Assembly: GCA_902583575.1 (NCBI GenBank)
Contig: CACHWY010000004.1
Location: 1-64,000 of the forward strand
Reading direction: 5' to 3'
DNA length: 64,000 nucleotides
DNA from: an uncultured SAR86 cluster bacterium
Lineage (GTDB): Bacteria; Pseudomonadota; Gammaproteobacteria; Magnimaribacterales; D2472
Position 1 is the first letter of the stretch. Each line of letters begins with the position of its first letter. Below the pieces are notes generated by a model. It had not been told where the DNA came from and did no database searches. It worked only from the letters and a program-made list of their open reading frames with translations. The position numbers and the translations under genes are program-made. This document shows positions 1 through 7,818 of this stretch, one piece after another.

Positions 1-1
1 T

Positions 2-652
2 CAATCTGAAATAATAGGCGATGGTTACGTTCCATCCCTTGTTGGTTATACCCTAACTGAAAAATATAAATTTAGTAAAGTTTATAATAATTTTAAATTA
101 TTGCACGGAGGAAATTCACCAGTTTCAGAGCATGAATTAAATGATATTTTTCAATATTTTGATAAGCATGATAAGAACTTACTCAAAAATAAAAAACTTA
201 ACAAAGAGGGTTTCTGGCAAGTTTTACTTGGAACAGATTCACTGCCATTAAGTAAAGAGCCATGGGGAACTGTGAGTATAGTAGACTTAGTGAGTGGCAA
301 ATTCAAAGGCTCAGTCAATGTTGGAGAGTCTGTAGATTCAAATAACAAGGCTTATGAAAGCTCAATAATATTTGGGGGTCTCGGAAGCCCAACTCCGCAA
401 GGCAATACCATGCTCACAGGCACCGTTAATCCATCTGCTTATTATCTCTCATTGTCAGATACAAGAATTATAAATACTCTAAAACTCAAAAGGCCTGGCT
501 CAGTAAACCCTTTTTTAACAAATATAAACAATTGCGAAGCATGGGTATTTATTGAAACTGGGGGCCGATTTTCTTTCTATGATAGATCGATGAATGGTTT
601 TACAATCGAGGCGTTTATAAATCGAGATAATTGCCTTCTTGAAGGGAATTGA
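2..652 (+). CDS. PQQ-dependent dehydrogenase (quinoprotein), C-terminal part, truncated by window start
   Basis: The reading frame is open from base 2, so the N-terminus lies outside the window; the TTG at 101 is internal. The visible 216 residues resemble the last blades of a PQQ-binding beta-propeller. A segment reading PWGTVSIVDLVSGK followed by a GxGSPTPQGN-like stretch matches the glucose-dehydrogenase-type pattern (PPWG-x-A-x-DL-x-TG, then GG-x-P-x-x-x-G). The family oxidises sugars or alcohols in the periplasm and passes electrons to the respiratory chain. The canonical Trp of each propeller repeat is partly lost, so catalytic competence cannot be judged from this fragment. It ends 34 bases before a co-oriented sugar epimerase. 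Confidence 0.6.
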   Translation, partial: QSEIIGDGYVPSLVGYTLTEKYKFSKVYNNFKLLHGGNSPVSEHELNDIFQYFDKHDKNLLKNKKLNKEGFWQVLLGTDSLPLSKEPWGTVSIVDLVSGKFKGSVNVGESVDSNNKAYESSIIFGGLGSPTPQGNTMLTGTVNPSAYYLSLSDTRIINTLKLKRPGSVNPFLTNINNCEAWVFIETGGRFSFYDRSMNGFTIEAFINRDNCLLEGN

Positions 653-686
653 AGAAACTATTAATTTTTGAGGTCTAATAATATAC

Positions 687-1571
687 ATGTCAAAAGAGAT
701 TTTTATTACAGGGGCTACAGGATTTCTAGGAAGTAGTCTTGTAAAAAAATTTCTATCCGAGGGATATAATATTCATGCTCTTATTAGGAGGAATTCTAAT
801 AGATCAAGATTAATTAATCTCCCAAATATAAATTATATTGAGAGCAGAGAAGACAATATTAAGAATTTTTTTAAAGAAAATAAAATAGATATTTTAATTC
901 ATACTGCATGCAATTATGGTCGAGGGAATGAGGATCATAAAGAAATATTAAATACGAATATAAATTTAGGAGTAGAGTTAATTAATTTATGTGATAAATT
1001 TAATGTGCCTTTATTTATTAATACTCATTCAACTTTACCTAGAGATTTGAATATTTATTCTTCAAGCAAACATGAATTTAACGATATTTTAAAAAAGAGA
1101 AAAGGTCCAACAAAAATTTTAAATTTCGTTTTTGACCATATGTATGGTCCAAATGATGATGAAAATAAGTTTGTGTTATTTCTAATAAAAAAAATCTTAA
1201 AAAATGAAAATATTCAATTAACTAAATGTGAGCAAAAAAGAGATTTTATTTACATAGATGACTTGGTTGAAGCATATTTTATAGCAGTTGAGAATTTTGA
1301 TAACAGCTTACCTCAGATCTTTTATGAACACGAAGTGTCATCAGGAGAAGTTATTATTTTAAAAGATTTCGTTAATGAATTATTTTTTCAACTTTCAAAA
1401 AATAATAATTTAAAAAATAATATTAATTTTGGAGCTATTGATTATAGGAAAGGCGAACAAATGAATATATCTTTAGATAGTAAAAGCCTCCATTCAATAG
1501 GCTGGGAAGTTAAAACCAATCTTTCTTGTGGCATAAAAAAAGTAATTAATTTCCAAATATCATCAAATTAA
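687..1571 (+). CDS. NAD(P)-dependent sugar epimerase/dehydratase (extended SDR), possibly CDP-sugar reductase-like
   Basis: This 294-residue extended SDR has an N-terminal Rossmann fold with TGATGFLG near residues 8-15 and a YSSSK catalytic motif (YxxxK) near residue 124. The segment HMYGPNDDENKF followed by QKRDFIYIDD resembles nucleotide-sugar SDRs of the RfbJ (CDP-abequose synthase) type. That reading fits the CDP-glucose-forming RfbF encoded 1.1 kb away on the opposite strand, but the substrate is inference. The product is probably a cytoplasmic enzyme of surface-glycan sugar synthesis. It is convergent with the GT2 gene, with 10 AT-only bases between the stops. Confidence 0.75.
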   Translation: MSKEIFITGATGFLGSSLVKKFLSEGYNIHALIRRNSNRSRLINLPNINYIESREDNIKNFFKENKIDILIHTACNYGRGNEDHKEILNTNINLGVELINLCDKFNVPLFINTHSTLPRDLNIYSSSKHEFNDILKKRKGPTKILNFVFDHMYGPNDDENKFVLFLIKKILKNENIQLTKCEQKRDFIYIDDLVEAYFIAVENFDNSLPQIFYEHEVSSGEVIILKDFVNELFFQLSKNNNLKNNINFGAIDYRKGEQMNISLDSKSLHSIGWEVKTNLSCGIKKVINFQISSN

Positions 1572-1581
1572 CAATAATATT

Positions 1582-2676
1582 TTATTTCTTATTTTTATTA
1601 TAAATTAAATGAAGAATGTGAATCTTTCTAAAAATTCTATTTAGAGTTGATACGATAATCATTATTAGATCTGAAATATATCTCGGGTAACGCAAAAGCA
1701 TTTCAAAGAAACGTGCAGTTAGTGATCCTGAATACTCTTTATTTGCTTTTGAATCATGATACCCAGCTAATGCCTCATCTTTTAAAATCATATTTTGGCT
1801 AAAAACAACTTTATTTTCTGAGTCCATGATGCTGTTATAGAAGAATTCTACATAATTCAATTTACCAATAAATAGAGAAATATATCCTATGTTATCTTTT
1901 AATTTATGAAGAAGGTTTTCGCGATAAAAAAATTGTCTTGCTCTTGGTTTAGGACCATATATAGATGGATTTAAATCTAAATTTTTAATGTCATTAGTCT
2001 CTGAATCTGGAAGCTTATGAGAATGGCCGTCACCTCCATATTTTATTGCAGGACCCATCTCAACAAACCTATCATGATAAAACTTGAGCTTGCTCTGTGG
2101 AAGCAAATAAAGAGATACATCAGAAAAATGATAAACATTACCAATACTTGAGTTAAAAAAACTTTTAAGATCTATATCCCTAAGCGAGTCTACACGAAAA
2201 ATGTAACCTGACACGTATGTAGGTATAGGATTGAGAGCAACACAGTCATGAATATCAATTTCTGAAAATCTCTGATTAGGTCTCCAGTAAAATCCAGACT
2301 TCTCTTTATAAGATATAGAACATATAACTACTGCAATACTTGAACTTAAATTTTCTAAAAAACTTAGTATCTTTTTATATTCATTAACATCAATTCTATC
2401 CTCGTCAGACAATATCATGCAAAATTTAGCATTTGTCTCTGCAAGTAATTTGTGAAGGTTTTCTTGAAATCCTCTATTAGACTCAAAAGAATCATAATTA
2501 ACTCGAGGATCTAAGTTGCGATATTTTTCAAGAGCTGGCTCAAAACCATTAGAATTACATCGAACGGTCAAACGCTCATCGTTGCAGGCTAACACATTCT
2601 CAATTGCTTCTTGAGCGCTATGAGATCTGTTAAAGGTAGGTATTAGAATTTCTAGGACTGGTTTCTTATCTACCAT
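1582..2676 (-). CDS. Glycosyltransferase family 2-like protein
   Basis: About 364 residues. The N-terminus has ILIPTFNRS, typical of the GT-A nucleotide-binding strand, and SDEDRI near residue 95 takes the place of the metal-binding DxD region. A hydrophobic stretch near the C-terminus (after ARFFEMLLRYPRYISDL) could associate with the membrane. It probably transfers a sugar to a surface polysaccharide; donor and acceptor are unknown. I chose the ATG at 2676, which overlaps the rfbF stop by 7 bases. A TTG at 2685 in the same frame is possible but adds only three residues. Confidence 0.7.
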   Translation of the reverse strand: MVDKKPVLEILIPTFNRSHSAQEAIENVLACNDERLTVRCNSNGFEPALEKYRNLDPRVNYDSFESNRGFQENLHKLLAETNAKFCMILSDEDRIDVNEYKKILSFLENLSSSIAVVICSISYKEKSGFYWRPNQRFSEIDIHDCVALNPIPTYVSGYIFRVDSLRDIDLKSFFNSSIGNVYHFSDVSLYLLPQSKLKFYHDRFVEMGPAIKYGGDGHSHKLPDSETNDIKNLDLNPSIYGPKPRARQFFYRENLLHKLKDNIGYISLFIGKLNYVEFFYNSIMDSENKVVFSQNMILKDEALAGYHDSKANKEYSGSLTARFFEMLLRYPRYISDLIMIIVSTLNRIFRKIHILHLIYNKNKK

Positions 2677-3440
2677 GTTTTCCAAGGAGCACCATTAGCC
2701 CAAAGATCTTCAAGATAATTTTTATCTCTTAAAGTGTCCATGGGTTGCCAGAAACCCTCATGCTTAAAAGCCATAAGATTATTAGATTTTGCAAGACTCT
2801 CTAATGGTCCCCTTTCCCATATATCATCATCACTTTCAATAAGCTCTAATACTTCTGGAGAAAGTACAAAAAATCCACCGTTAATCATTCCACCATCTCC
2901 TTTTGGTTTTTCAAGAAAAGATGAGATAGCACCACTTTTATCTATATCAAGTGCGCCGAACCTTGCAGGAGAATATACTGCGGTCAAGGTAGCTAATTTT
3001 TTATTTTCTTCATGAAATGAAATTAGGTTTGAAACATCAACATTTGATACTCCGTCACCATAAGTCATACAAAATGATTTCTCATCTTTAACGTATTCTT
3101 TTATTCTTTTTAATCTGCCGCCAGTCATTGTTGATTCTCCTGTATCAACTACTGTAACCTTCCATGGATCGGCATATTTCTTATGGACCCTCATCTCATT
3201 ATTTTTCATGTCAAAAGTAATATCTGACATGTGTAGAAAATAATTTGCAAAGTATTCTTTTACTAAATATCCTTTATATCCACAACAAATTATAAAATCA
3301 TTTATTCCATGAGATGAATAGATTTTCATGATGTGCCATAAAATTGGTTTGCCGCCAATTTCAATCATTGGTTTTGGTCTTAAGTTGCTTTCTTCAGATA
3401 TTCTTGTTCCAAGACCACCTGCTAAGATTACTGCTTTCAT
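2670..3440 (-). CDS. rfbF: Glucose-1-phosphate cytidylyltransferase RfbF
   Basis: 256 residues, the usual RfbF length. It converts glucose-1-phosphate plus CTP to CDP-glucose, the first step to CDP-dideoxyhexoses of O-antigen. The nucleotidyltransferase signature LAGGLGTR lies at residues 6-13, RPKPMIEIGGKPILWHIM follows, and FMTYGDGVSNVD-like residues near 120 carry the metal-binding Asp. KHEGFWQPMDTLRDK near the C-terminus is typical of this family. It heads a two-gene unit with the GT2 downstream of tRNA-Leu. The dehydratase partner (rfbG) is not in the window. Confidence 0.9.
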   Translation of the reverse strand: MKAVILAGGLGTRISEESNLRPKPMIEIGGKPILWHIMKIYSSHGINDFIICCGYKGYLVKEYFANYFLHMSDITFDMKNNEMRVHKKYADPWKVTVVDTGESTMTGGRLKRIKEYVKDEKSFCMTYGDGVSNVDVSNLISFHEENKKLATLTAVYSPARFGALDIDKSGAISSFLEKPKGDGGMINGGFFVLSPEVLELIESDDDIWERGPLESLAKSNNLMAFKHEGFWQPMDTLRDKNYLEDLWANGAPWKTW

Positions 3441-3486
3441 ATTTTTAAGAATACCTTTTATGTAGTTTTAAAATTGTAAACTCAGT

Positions 3487-3493
3487 CATTATA
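3487..3493 (-). promoter_or_regulatory. Possible -10 element for rfbF
   Basis: A perfect TATAAT lies on the minus strand (bases 3493-3488), about 48 bases before the rfbF ATG and just past tRNA-Leu. No good -35 hexamer is found at 16-18 bases, so the call is weak in this AT-rich spacer. An AAAGG about 15 bases before the ATG could serve as ribosome binding site. Confidence 0.3.
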
Positions 3494-3531
3494 GATTAAT
3501 TATATGAGCCTTTCTTATTTTTTGATAATTG

Positions 3532-3618
3532 TGGTACCCGAGGCCGGACTTGAACCGGCACGATATTTCTATCGAGGGATTTTAAGTCCCTTGTGTCTAC
3601 CAATTCCACCACTCGGGC
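3532..3618 (-). tRNA. tRNA-Leu (anticodon TAA)
   Basis: The minus strand folds as an 87-nt class II tRNA with encoded CCA. The acceptor stem is GCCCGAG with CTCGGGT, the D-loop has GGTAGAC, the anticodon stem AGGGA/TCCCT encloses CTTAAAA (anticodon TAA), a long variable arm follows, and the T-arm reads GGTTCAAGTCC. Discriminator A73 fits Leu. It lies 10 bases downstream of the short UDP-sugar dehydrogenase gene on the same strand. Confidence 0.96.
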
Positions 3619-3628
3619 ATATTTTAGG

Positions 3629-4480
3629 CTACTCCTCTTTATTAGTCCTATAACTAATATTCTGTTCTTTTTCTCTTTCTGAAAGATCATTATACTCTGA
3701 TCTAATATTATTATTAATATCATTAGCTTTTTTAAGCAGGCTTAATTCAGACCCTAATTCTGTTGAGTATTCTATAAGTGCACTAACGTCTTTTGGAAAA
3801 CATGGTCCTCCGAAACCATACTTTCCATCTGGACCAGGAACATTCATATGTGAGTCACCTATTCTTTTATCTTTTGACAAAGCGCTAACAAAGCTTAACC
3901 AATTATTATTTGAATTTAAATTATCAAAAACTGACTTGATTTCGTTAAAGAATATTACTTTCAAAGCAAGAAATGAGTTAATTGTATATTTAATTAAAGA
4001 CGCTGAAATATCATCGGTAAAAATGTGCTCATTACAAATACATTTGGTGTGATTCTTATAGAATTTAGATATTTTTTTACAATTGTCCTCTTTACCACCA
4101 AAAATAATTATTTCTGAATTAATGAAATCGTGATCAGCATATTTTTCTCTTAAGAATTCAGGATTTATGACTAAGTTTTTACAAGCTTTAGAAATATCTT
4201 CTACATGTTTTGGCAAAATTGTGCTTTTTAAAATAATTAAAAGATTTGAATCGTATTCGTTAATTTCTTTTATAACATTATTAACTATTGAAATATTTTG
4301 ACTGCCATCATTATTCATAGGAGTTGGGAGGCAAATAAAAATCAAATCAGGTTTAAATTCTTTTAAGTCATTTATATCAGTGTTAAGCTTTGGGTCAATA
4401 GCAATGCATTCCACATCATCTTCAAGGCCTTTTCTAAGTGCTTGACCAACAAAACCAAAACCAATAATTCCTATTTTCAT
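3629..4480 (-). CDS. Short UDP-glucose/GDP-mannose dehydrogenase-like protein (lacks the C-terminal domain)
   Basis: 283 residues from the ATG at 4480. Longer in-frame extensions would run through tRNA-Cys and are rejected. The N-terminal NAD-binding GFGFVGQ motif lies at residues 8-14 (MKIGIIGFGFVGQA). The middle domain contains the catalytic-type Cys in GGPCFPKD, preceded by VPGPDGKYGFGG. Family members oxidise nucleotide sugars to uronic acids and are usually above 400 residues, with a third UDP-binding domain. Here the protein ends soon after the central helix with a charged, low-complexity tail. It sits between tRNA-Leu and tRNA-Cys next to a sugar cluster. Function as a full dehydrogenase is uncertain. 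Confidence 0.8.
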   Translation of the reverse strand: MKIGIIGFGFVGQALRKGLEDDVECIAIDPKLNTDINDLKEFKPDLIFICLPTPMNNDGSQNISIVNNVIKEINEYDSNLLIILKSTILPKHVEDISKACKNLVINPEFLREKYADHDFINSEIIIFGGKEDNCKKISKFYKNHTKCICNEHIFTDDISASLIKYTINSFLALKVIFFNEIKSVFDNLNSNNNWLSFVSALSKDKRIGDSHMNVPGPDGKYGFGGPCFPKDVSALIEYSTELGSELSLLKKANDINNNIRSEYNDLSEREKEQNISYRTNKEE

Positions 4481-4486
4481 AATATA

Positions 4487-4560
4487 TGGAGGCTGAAGCC
4501 GGAATCGAACCGGCGTAAACGGCTTTGCAGGCCGCTGCATAACCACTCTGCCATCCAGCC
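4487..4560 (-). tRNA. tRNA-Cys (anticodon GCA)
   Basis: The minus strand gives a 74-nt tRNA with encoded CCA. The acceptor stem is GGCTGGA with TTCAGCC, the anticodon stem-loop GCGGC-CTGCAAA-GCCGT has anticodon GCA, and the T-arm is GGTTCGATTCC. Discriminator U73 is the identity base for tRNA-Cys. It lies 45 bases after pgsA, matching the uvrC-pgsA-tRNA arrangement of many gammaproteobacteria, and 6 bases before the ATG of the sugar dehydrogenase. Confidence 0.96.
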
Positions 4561-4605
4561 TAAATTTGTATAGTATTGTATATGTGTATTGATAAAATGT
4601 GGCAA

Positions 4606-5145
4606 TTAATTCTTCAAACTATTAATTGTATAGAGATAGCCTGTATACAAAGTAACCAGAACAGAAATAATCATAAAAATATCTCCAAAAATAATTAGAA
4701 GCATTTTATTAGATGCCAAACCAATAAGATAAATTAAAATGGTGAATAACTGAATACTTGTTTTAATTTTTGCTACATATAAAACTTTTGTAGCATTTAC
4801 ATTATTATTTCTTGCATTAAAATCTCTTAAAGCGCTTATCCAAATTTCTCTTGCAATTATCAAAGATCCTGCGAATCCTATTAGAAAACTTGATAAATTC
4901 AAAGCCAAGCCAAAAAATAAAAAAATAATTAAAATCTTATCTGCTAATGGGTCTAGAATTTCACCAATCTGAGATGATGCGCTAAATTTTCTTGCTAAAA
5001 AACCATCAAAATAATCTGTTAAACTTGCTATGAAAAAAAGGATTAATGCTATTAAGTAGTAATTCTTAATTGCTAAAAGTGCAAAAATAATCATTGCAAT
5101 TATGATTCTTGAGAATGTAAGAAAATTAATTAAGGTACTGATCAT
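4606..5145 (-). CDS. pgsA: CDP-diacylglycerol-glycerol-3-phosphate 3-phosphatidyltransferase
   Basis: 179-residue inner-membrane enzyme that makes phosphatidylglycerophosphate from CDP-diacylglycerol and glycerol-3-phosphate, the committed step to phosphatidylglycerol. The CDP-alcohol phosphotransferase signature is complete: D47-G48, A51-R52, G61, D65 and D69. Four to five hydrophobic segments surround it. The start ATG overlaps the uvrC stop by 4 bases, and tRNA-Cys follows. The next enzyme of the pathway (PgpA) is encoded at 35.4-35.9 kb. Confidence 0.93.
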   Translation of the reverse strand: MISTLINFLTFSRIIIAMIIFALLAIKNYYLIALILFFIASLTDYFDGFLARKFSASSQIGEILDPLADKILIIFLFFGLALNLSSFLIGFAGSLIIAREIWISALRDFNARNNNVNATKVLYVAKIKTSIQLFTILIYLIGLASNKMLLIIFGDIFMIISVLVTLYTGYLYTINSLKN

Positions 5146-6923
5146 TTAAGTTTTGCTATTATAAGTTTTGCTATTTTCTCATTTATACCTTCTACAGTCA
5201 TTAATTCAGATAAATTTGCCTCTCTTATATTTTTAACGCTTTTGAATTTCTTTAATAGTCTTTTCTTTAAGATTTCTCCAACTCCTTTTATTAAATCAAG
5301 TTCTGACTTGGAAATTGTTTTCCTTTTTTTCTTTCTTTGTGCTTGAATTGCAAACCTATGCGACTCATCACGTATTTCTTGCAAAATAAGAAAGGCTTTA
5401 GAGTTTTTGTCCAATTCTAAAATACCATCTCCACTAATAATTGTCTCAGTTGCTCTAATCCTATTTGAACCTTTTACTATAGATATAGCCTTCAAGTCAT
5501 TGTGATTTGACTTATTTAATACTGAATTAATAAATTTTAATTGAATTTTACCTCCGTCAATTAATAATAAATCTGGTTTAATATTTGGATCATCAAAGTA
5601 TTTTATCCTTCTTTTAAGGAGATGTTCCATAGAGCCAACATCATTTCCTGATAATTCAGCTGGAATATTAAAAAGTCTGTAATTCTTTTTTTCTGGGCCT
5701 GTTCTAGAGAAAACAACAGAAGATGCTACTGCATTTTCACCAGATATATAACTAATATCATATGCCTCAATTTTATTAATATTTTTTATTCCTACGTATT
5801 TACTAAGTTCATTAAATGCAAATGTATATTTATCCTCTTTACTTATATGGTTTTTGATGATTTGTTGAGCATTTAACTTACACAAATTAAATATAGGTCG
5901 AATTGACTTGCTTGGTGAGTGAACTATTTTGACCTTTTTTTGGTGCTTTTTTATAAACATATCTTCCAAGATCTTTTTATCTTCTAATGCATAAGAACAT
6001 AAAACTTTTTTTGGAATATCAATTTGACTGTCATAAAAATTAAAAATTACACTTTGATATACATCATCAAGAGAGTTGTAATGAGCTTGTTTGATTAAAT
6101 GAGTTTTTGTGCCTCTAATTTTTCCATTTCTTACTACAATAATTGAAACTCCTAAGTAATTCATTTCAAAACTAACAGAAAATATATCAATGTCATTGGC
6201 TAAAGTTACTACTGATTGCTCCTCTTTCAAAAGTTTGAGTCTATTAAGGCGATCTCTTGTTTCTGCTGCCTTTTCAAAATCTAACTTTGATGCTGCTTTC
6301 TCAATTTCAGCTGTTAATCTTTGAACAGTTTTGGCATCTGATGATGTAAGGAATGATTTTGCACTTGTAATATCTTCAAAATAGTCAGTTTTATTAATTT
6401 TTTTGACACATGGAGCAGAACATCTTTTCATTTGAAATTCTATACATGGCCTTGTTCTATTTGCAAAAGTATTATCACTACAATTTCTAACTTTAAAAAT
6501 TTTTTGTATTTCTTTAATAGATTTTTTTACAGCATCAGAACTTACAAATGGTCCATAGTATTTATTATTAACGCTTTTTTTTGTTCTTTTATGGTAGATG
6601 CCAGGGTATTCATGATCTAAGGAAAAATAGATATAAGGATATGTTTTGTCATCTCTTAAAAGAATATTAAACTTAGGTTTATTTTCTTTTATTAAGATTT
6701 GTTCTAACAGAAGGGCCTCAACTTCATTTTTAGTTGTGAAAGTTTCAACTTTATCTGTAAGAAATTTTATCTTAGAAGTTTTTCTATCTTTAAAAGATTT
6801 TCCAAAATAAGACGAAACTCTTTTTTTTAGGTCTTTAGCTTTGCCAATATAAATAATTTCTTTATTGTTAAAAAATTTATATACTCCTGGAGTGTTAGGA
6901 ACTTTTTTAATGTCTATTTTCAA
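5142..6923 (-). CDS. uvrC: UvrABC system protein C (excinuclease subunit)
   Basis: 593 residues, full length for UvrC, which makes the dual incisions of nucleotide excision repair. The N-terminal GIY-YIG nuclease is seen as GVYKFF with IIYIGKAKDLKKRV near residues 13-37. A cysteine cluster and the UvrB-binding UVR motif follow near residues 205-240 (KLDFEKAAETRDRL). The RNase H-like nuclease spans the middle (AYDIS, LLIDGGKIQL), and two helix-hairpin-helix motifs end the protein (LIKGVGEILKKRLL, VEGINEKIAKLI). It is in an operon with pgsA. Confidence 0.96.
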   Translation of the reverse strand: MKIDIKKVPNTPGVYKFFNNKEIIYIGKAKDLKKRVSSYFGKSFKDRKTSKIKFLTDKVETFTTKNEVEALLLEQILIKENKPKFNILLRDDKTYPYIYFSLDHEYPGIYHKRTKKSVNNKYYGPFVSSDAVKKSIKEIQKIFKVRNCSDNTFANRTRPCIEFQMKRCSAPCVKKINKTDYFEDITSAKSFLTSSDAKTVQRLTAEIEKAASKLDFEKAAETRDRLNRLKLLKEEQSVVTLANDIDIFSVSFEMNYLGVSIIVVRNGKIRGTKTHLIKQAHYNSLDDVYQSVIFNFYDSQIDIPKKVLCSYALEDKKILEDMFIKKHQKKVKIVHSPSKSIRPIFNLCKLNAQQIIKNHISKEDKYTFAFNELSKYVGIKNINKIEAYDISYISGENAVASSVVFSRTGPEKKNYRLFNIPAELSGNDVGSMEHLLKRRIKYFDDPNIKPDLLLIDGGKIQLKFINSVLNKSNHNDLKAISIVKGSNRIRATETIISGDGILELDKNSKAFLILQEIRDESHRFAIQAQRKKKRKTISKSELDLIKGVGEILKKRLLKKFKSVKNIREANLSELMTVEGINEKIAKLIIAKLK

Positions 6924-6937
6924 AGGTTTAATTTAAA

Positions 6938-7711
6938 TTAATTTGGATCGTAGTAATCTATTCTTTCAATATCTTCTTCAACACAAGACTCACCATATTG
7001 AATTTCAATAAGATGGCATGGTTTATCAAATGGATTTGTAATCTGATGCCACTCACCAACAGGAACTAAATAATAATCAAATTTATTTAATTGTATATCT
7101 TTTCTATCGGCTGGATTATCTCTGCTGTAATTGATAATACATGATCCTTTGCTTACTATCGATATTTCTGACCTTTTAAAATGTCTTTGAAAACTCATAC
7201 CTTTGCCTGGATCAACAATCAACTCTTTTACTTTTACATCATCAGATTCAAATAAGTTGTAAAAAGCGCCCCAAATTCTTTCTTCATGATAATTTTGCCA
7301 TTTTTTTAAAATGGATGAGGAGGAATTTTTTTTGTCATCGCCTCCTATCTTAAATAAAAAATTAATGCCATCAACTGACATTTCAGGAATATTTTCTTTA
7401 TCCCTATCGCCACCATTTGCAAAATAAATCTCATCATTTGCATGCAAATCTTTAACTTTTTTAAGAGCATTAATGCAACTACCAATTTCATCATCTTCAA
7501 AATCGATTACTTCGTCTATAAACTTTAAATTTTCAATGATTAGCTTTCTTTCTGAAAAAGGCATAAAAAATTTGCCTTTCTTCTTTTCGAGCCAGTAATC
7601 ACTGTTTAAAGCAACGATTAGTTTATCTCCATGACTTCTTGCATCTTTAAAATAAGAAATATGGCCTGAATGCAATGGATCAAAACCACCACTTACCACT
7701 ATTACTTTCAT
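6938..7711 (-). CDS. Cytidylyltransferase-type nucleotidyltransferase fused to a mannose-6-phosphate-isomerase-like cupin
   Basis: 257 residues with two domains. Residues 1 to about 130 are a TagD/RfaE-type nucleotidyltransferase with GGFDPLHSGHISYF at 8-21 (the HxGH motif) and PFSERKLIIE near residue 50. Residues of about 140-257 match the cupin at the C-terminus of ManC-type enzymes (WGAF, VKELIVDPGKGMSFQRH, VPVGEWHQITNP, IEIQYG, EEDIER). The usual HHH metal ligands of ManC read RHFKRSE here, so only one His remains. It probably activates a phosphorylated polyol or sugar for surface-glycan synthesis; the substrate is unknown. A perfect -10 lies only 7 bases before the ATG. Confidence 0.75.
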   Translation of the reverse strand: MKVIVVSGGFDPLHSGHISYFKDARSHGDKLIVALNSDYWLEKKKGKFFMPFSERKLIIENLKFIDEVIDFEDDEIGSCINALKKVKDLHANDEIYFANGGDRDKENIPEMSVDGINFLFKIGGDDKKNSSSSILKKWQNYHEERIWGAFYNLFESDDVKVKELIVDPGKGMSFQRHFKRSEISIVSKGSCIINYSRDNPADRKDIQLNKFDYYLVPVGEWHQITNPFDKPCHLIEIQYGESCVEEDIERIDYYDPN

Positions 7712-7718
7712 ATTTTTA

Positions 7719-7724
7719 ATTATA
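7719..7724 (-). promoter_or_regulatory. Perfect -10 hexamer, suggesting a leaderless transcript
   Basis: TATAAT on the minus strand ends 7 bases before the ATG at 7711, so initiation at the usual distance would begin at or next to the start codon. No convincing -35 is seen 16-18 bases upstream, and there is no Shine-Dalgarno sequence. The rest of the 107-base gap (7712-7818) shows nothing else. Confidence 0.3.
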
Positions 7725-7818
7725 ATCTATCAATTGTCTTTAAGAAATTCTCTATTGTTTTTCTAAATGTATGGAATCTAAACGAGCTTCAATTTAACTT
7801 GGTTTTTATTCAGGCTTA

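Noticed and set aside
3496-3723. 75-residue minus-strand frame running across tRNA-Leu
   Set aside because: Most of it translates the tRNA gene and the end of the sugar dehydrogenase in another frame; no family features.
4481-4546. N-terminal extension of the sugar dehydrogenase through tRNA-Cys
   Set aside because: The extension is only the translated tRNA; the natural start MKIGIIGFG begins at 4480.
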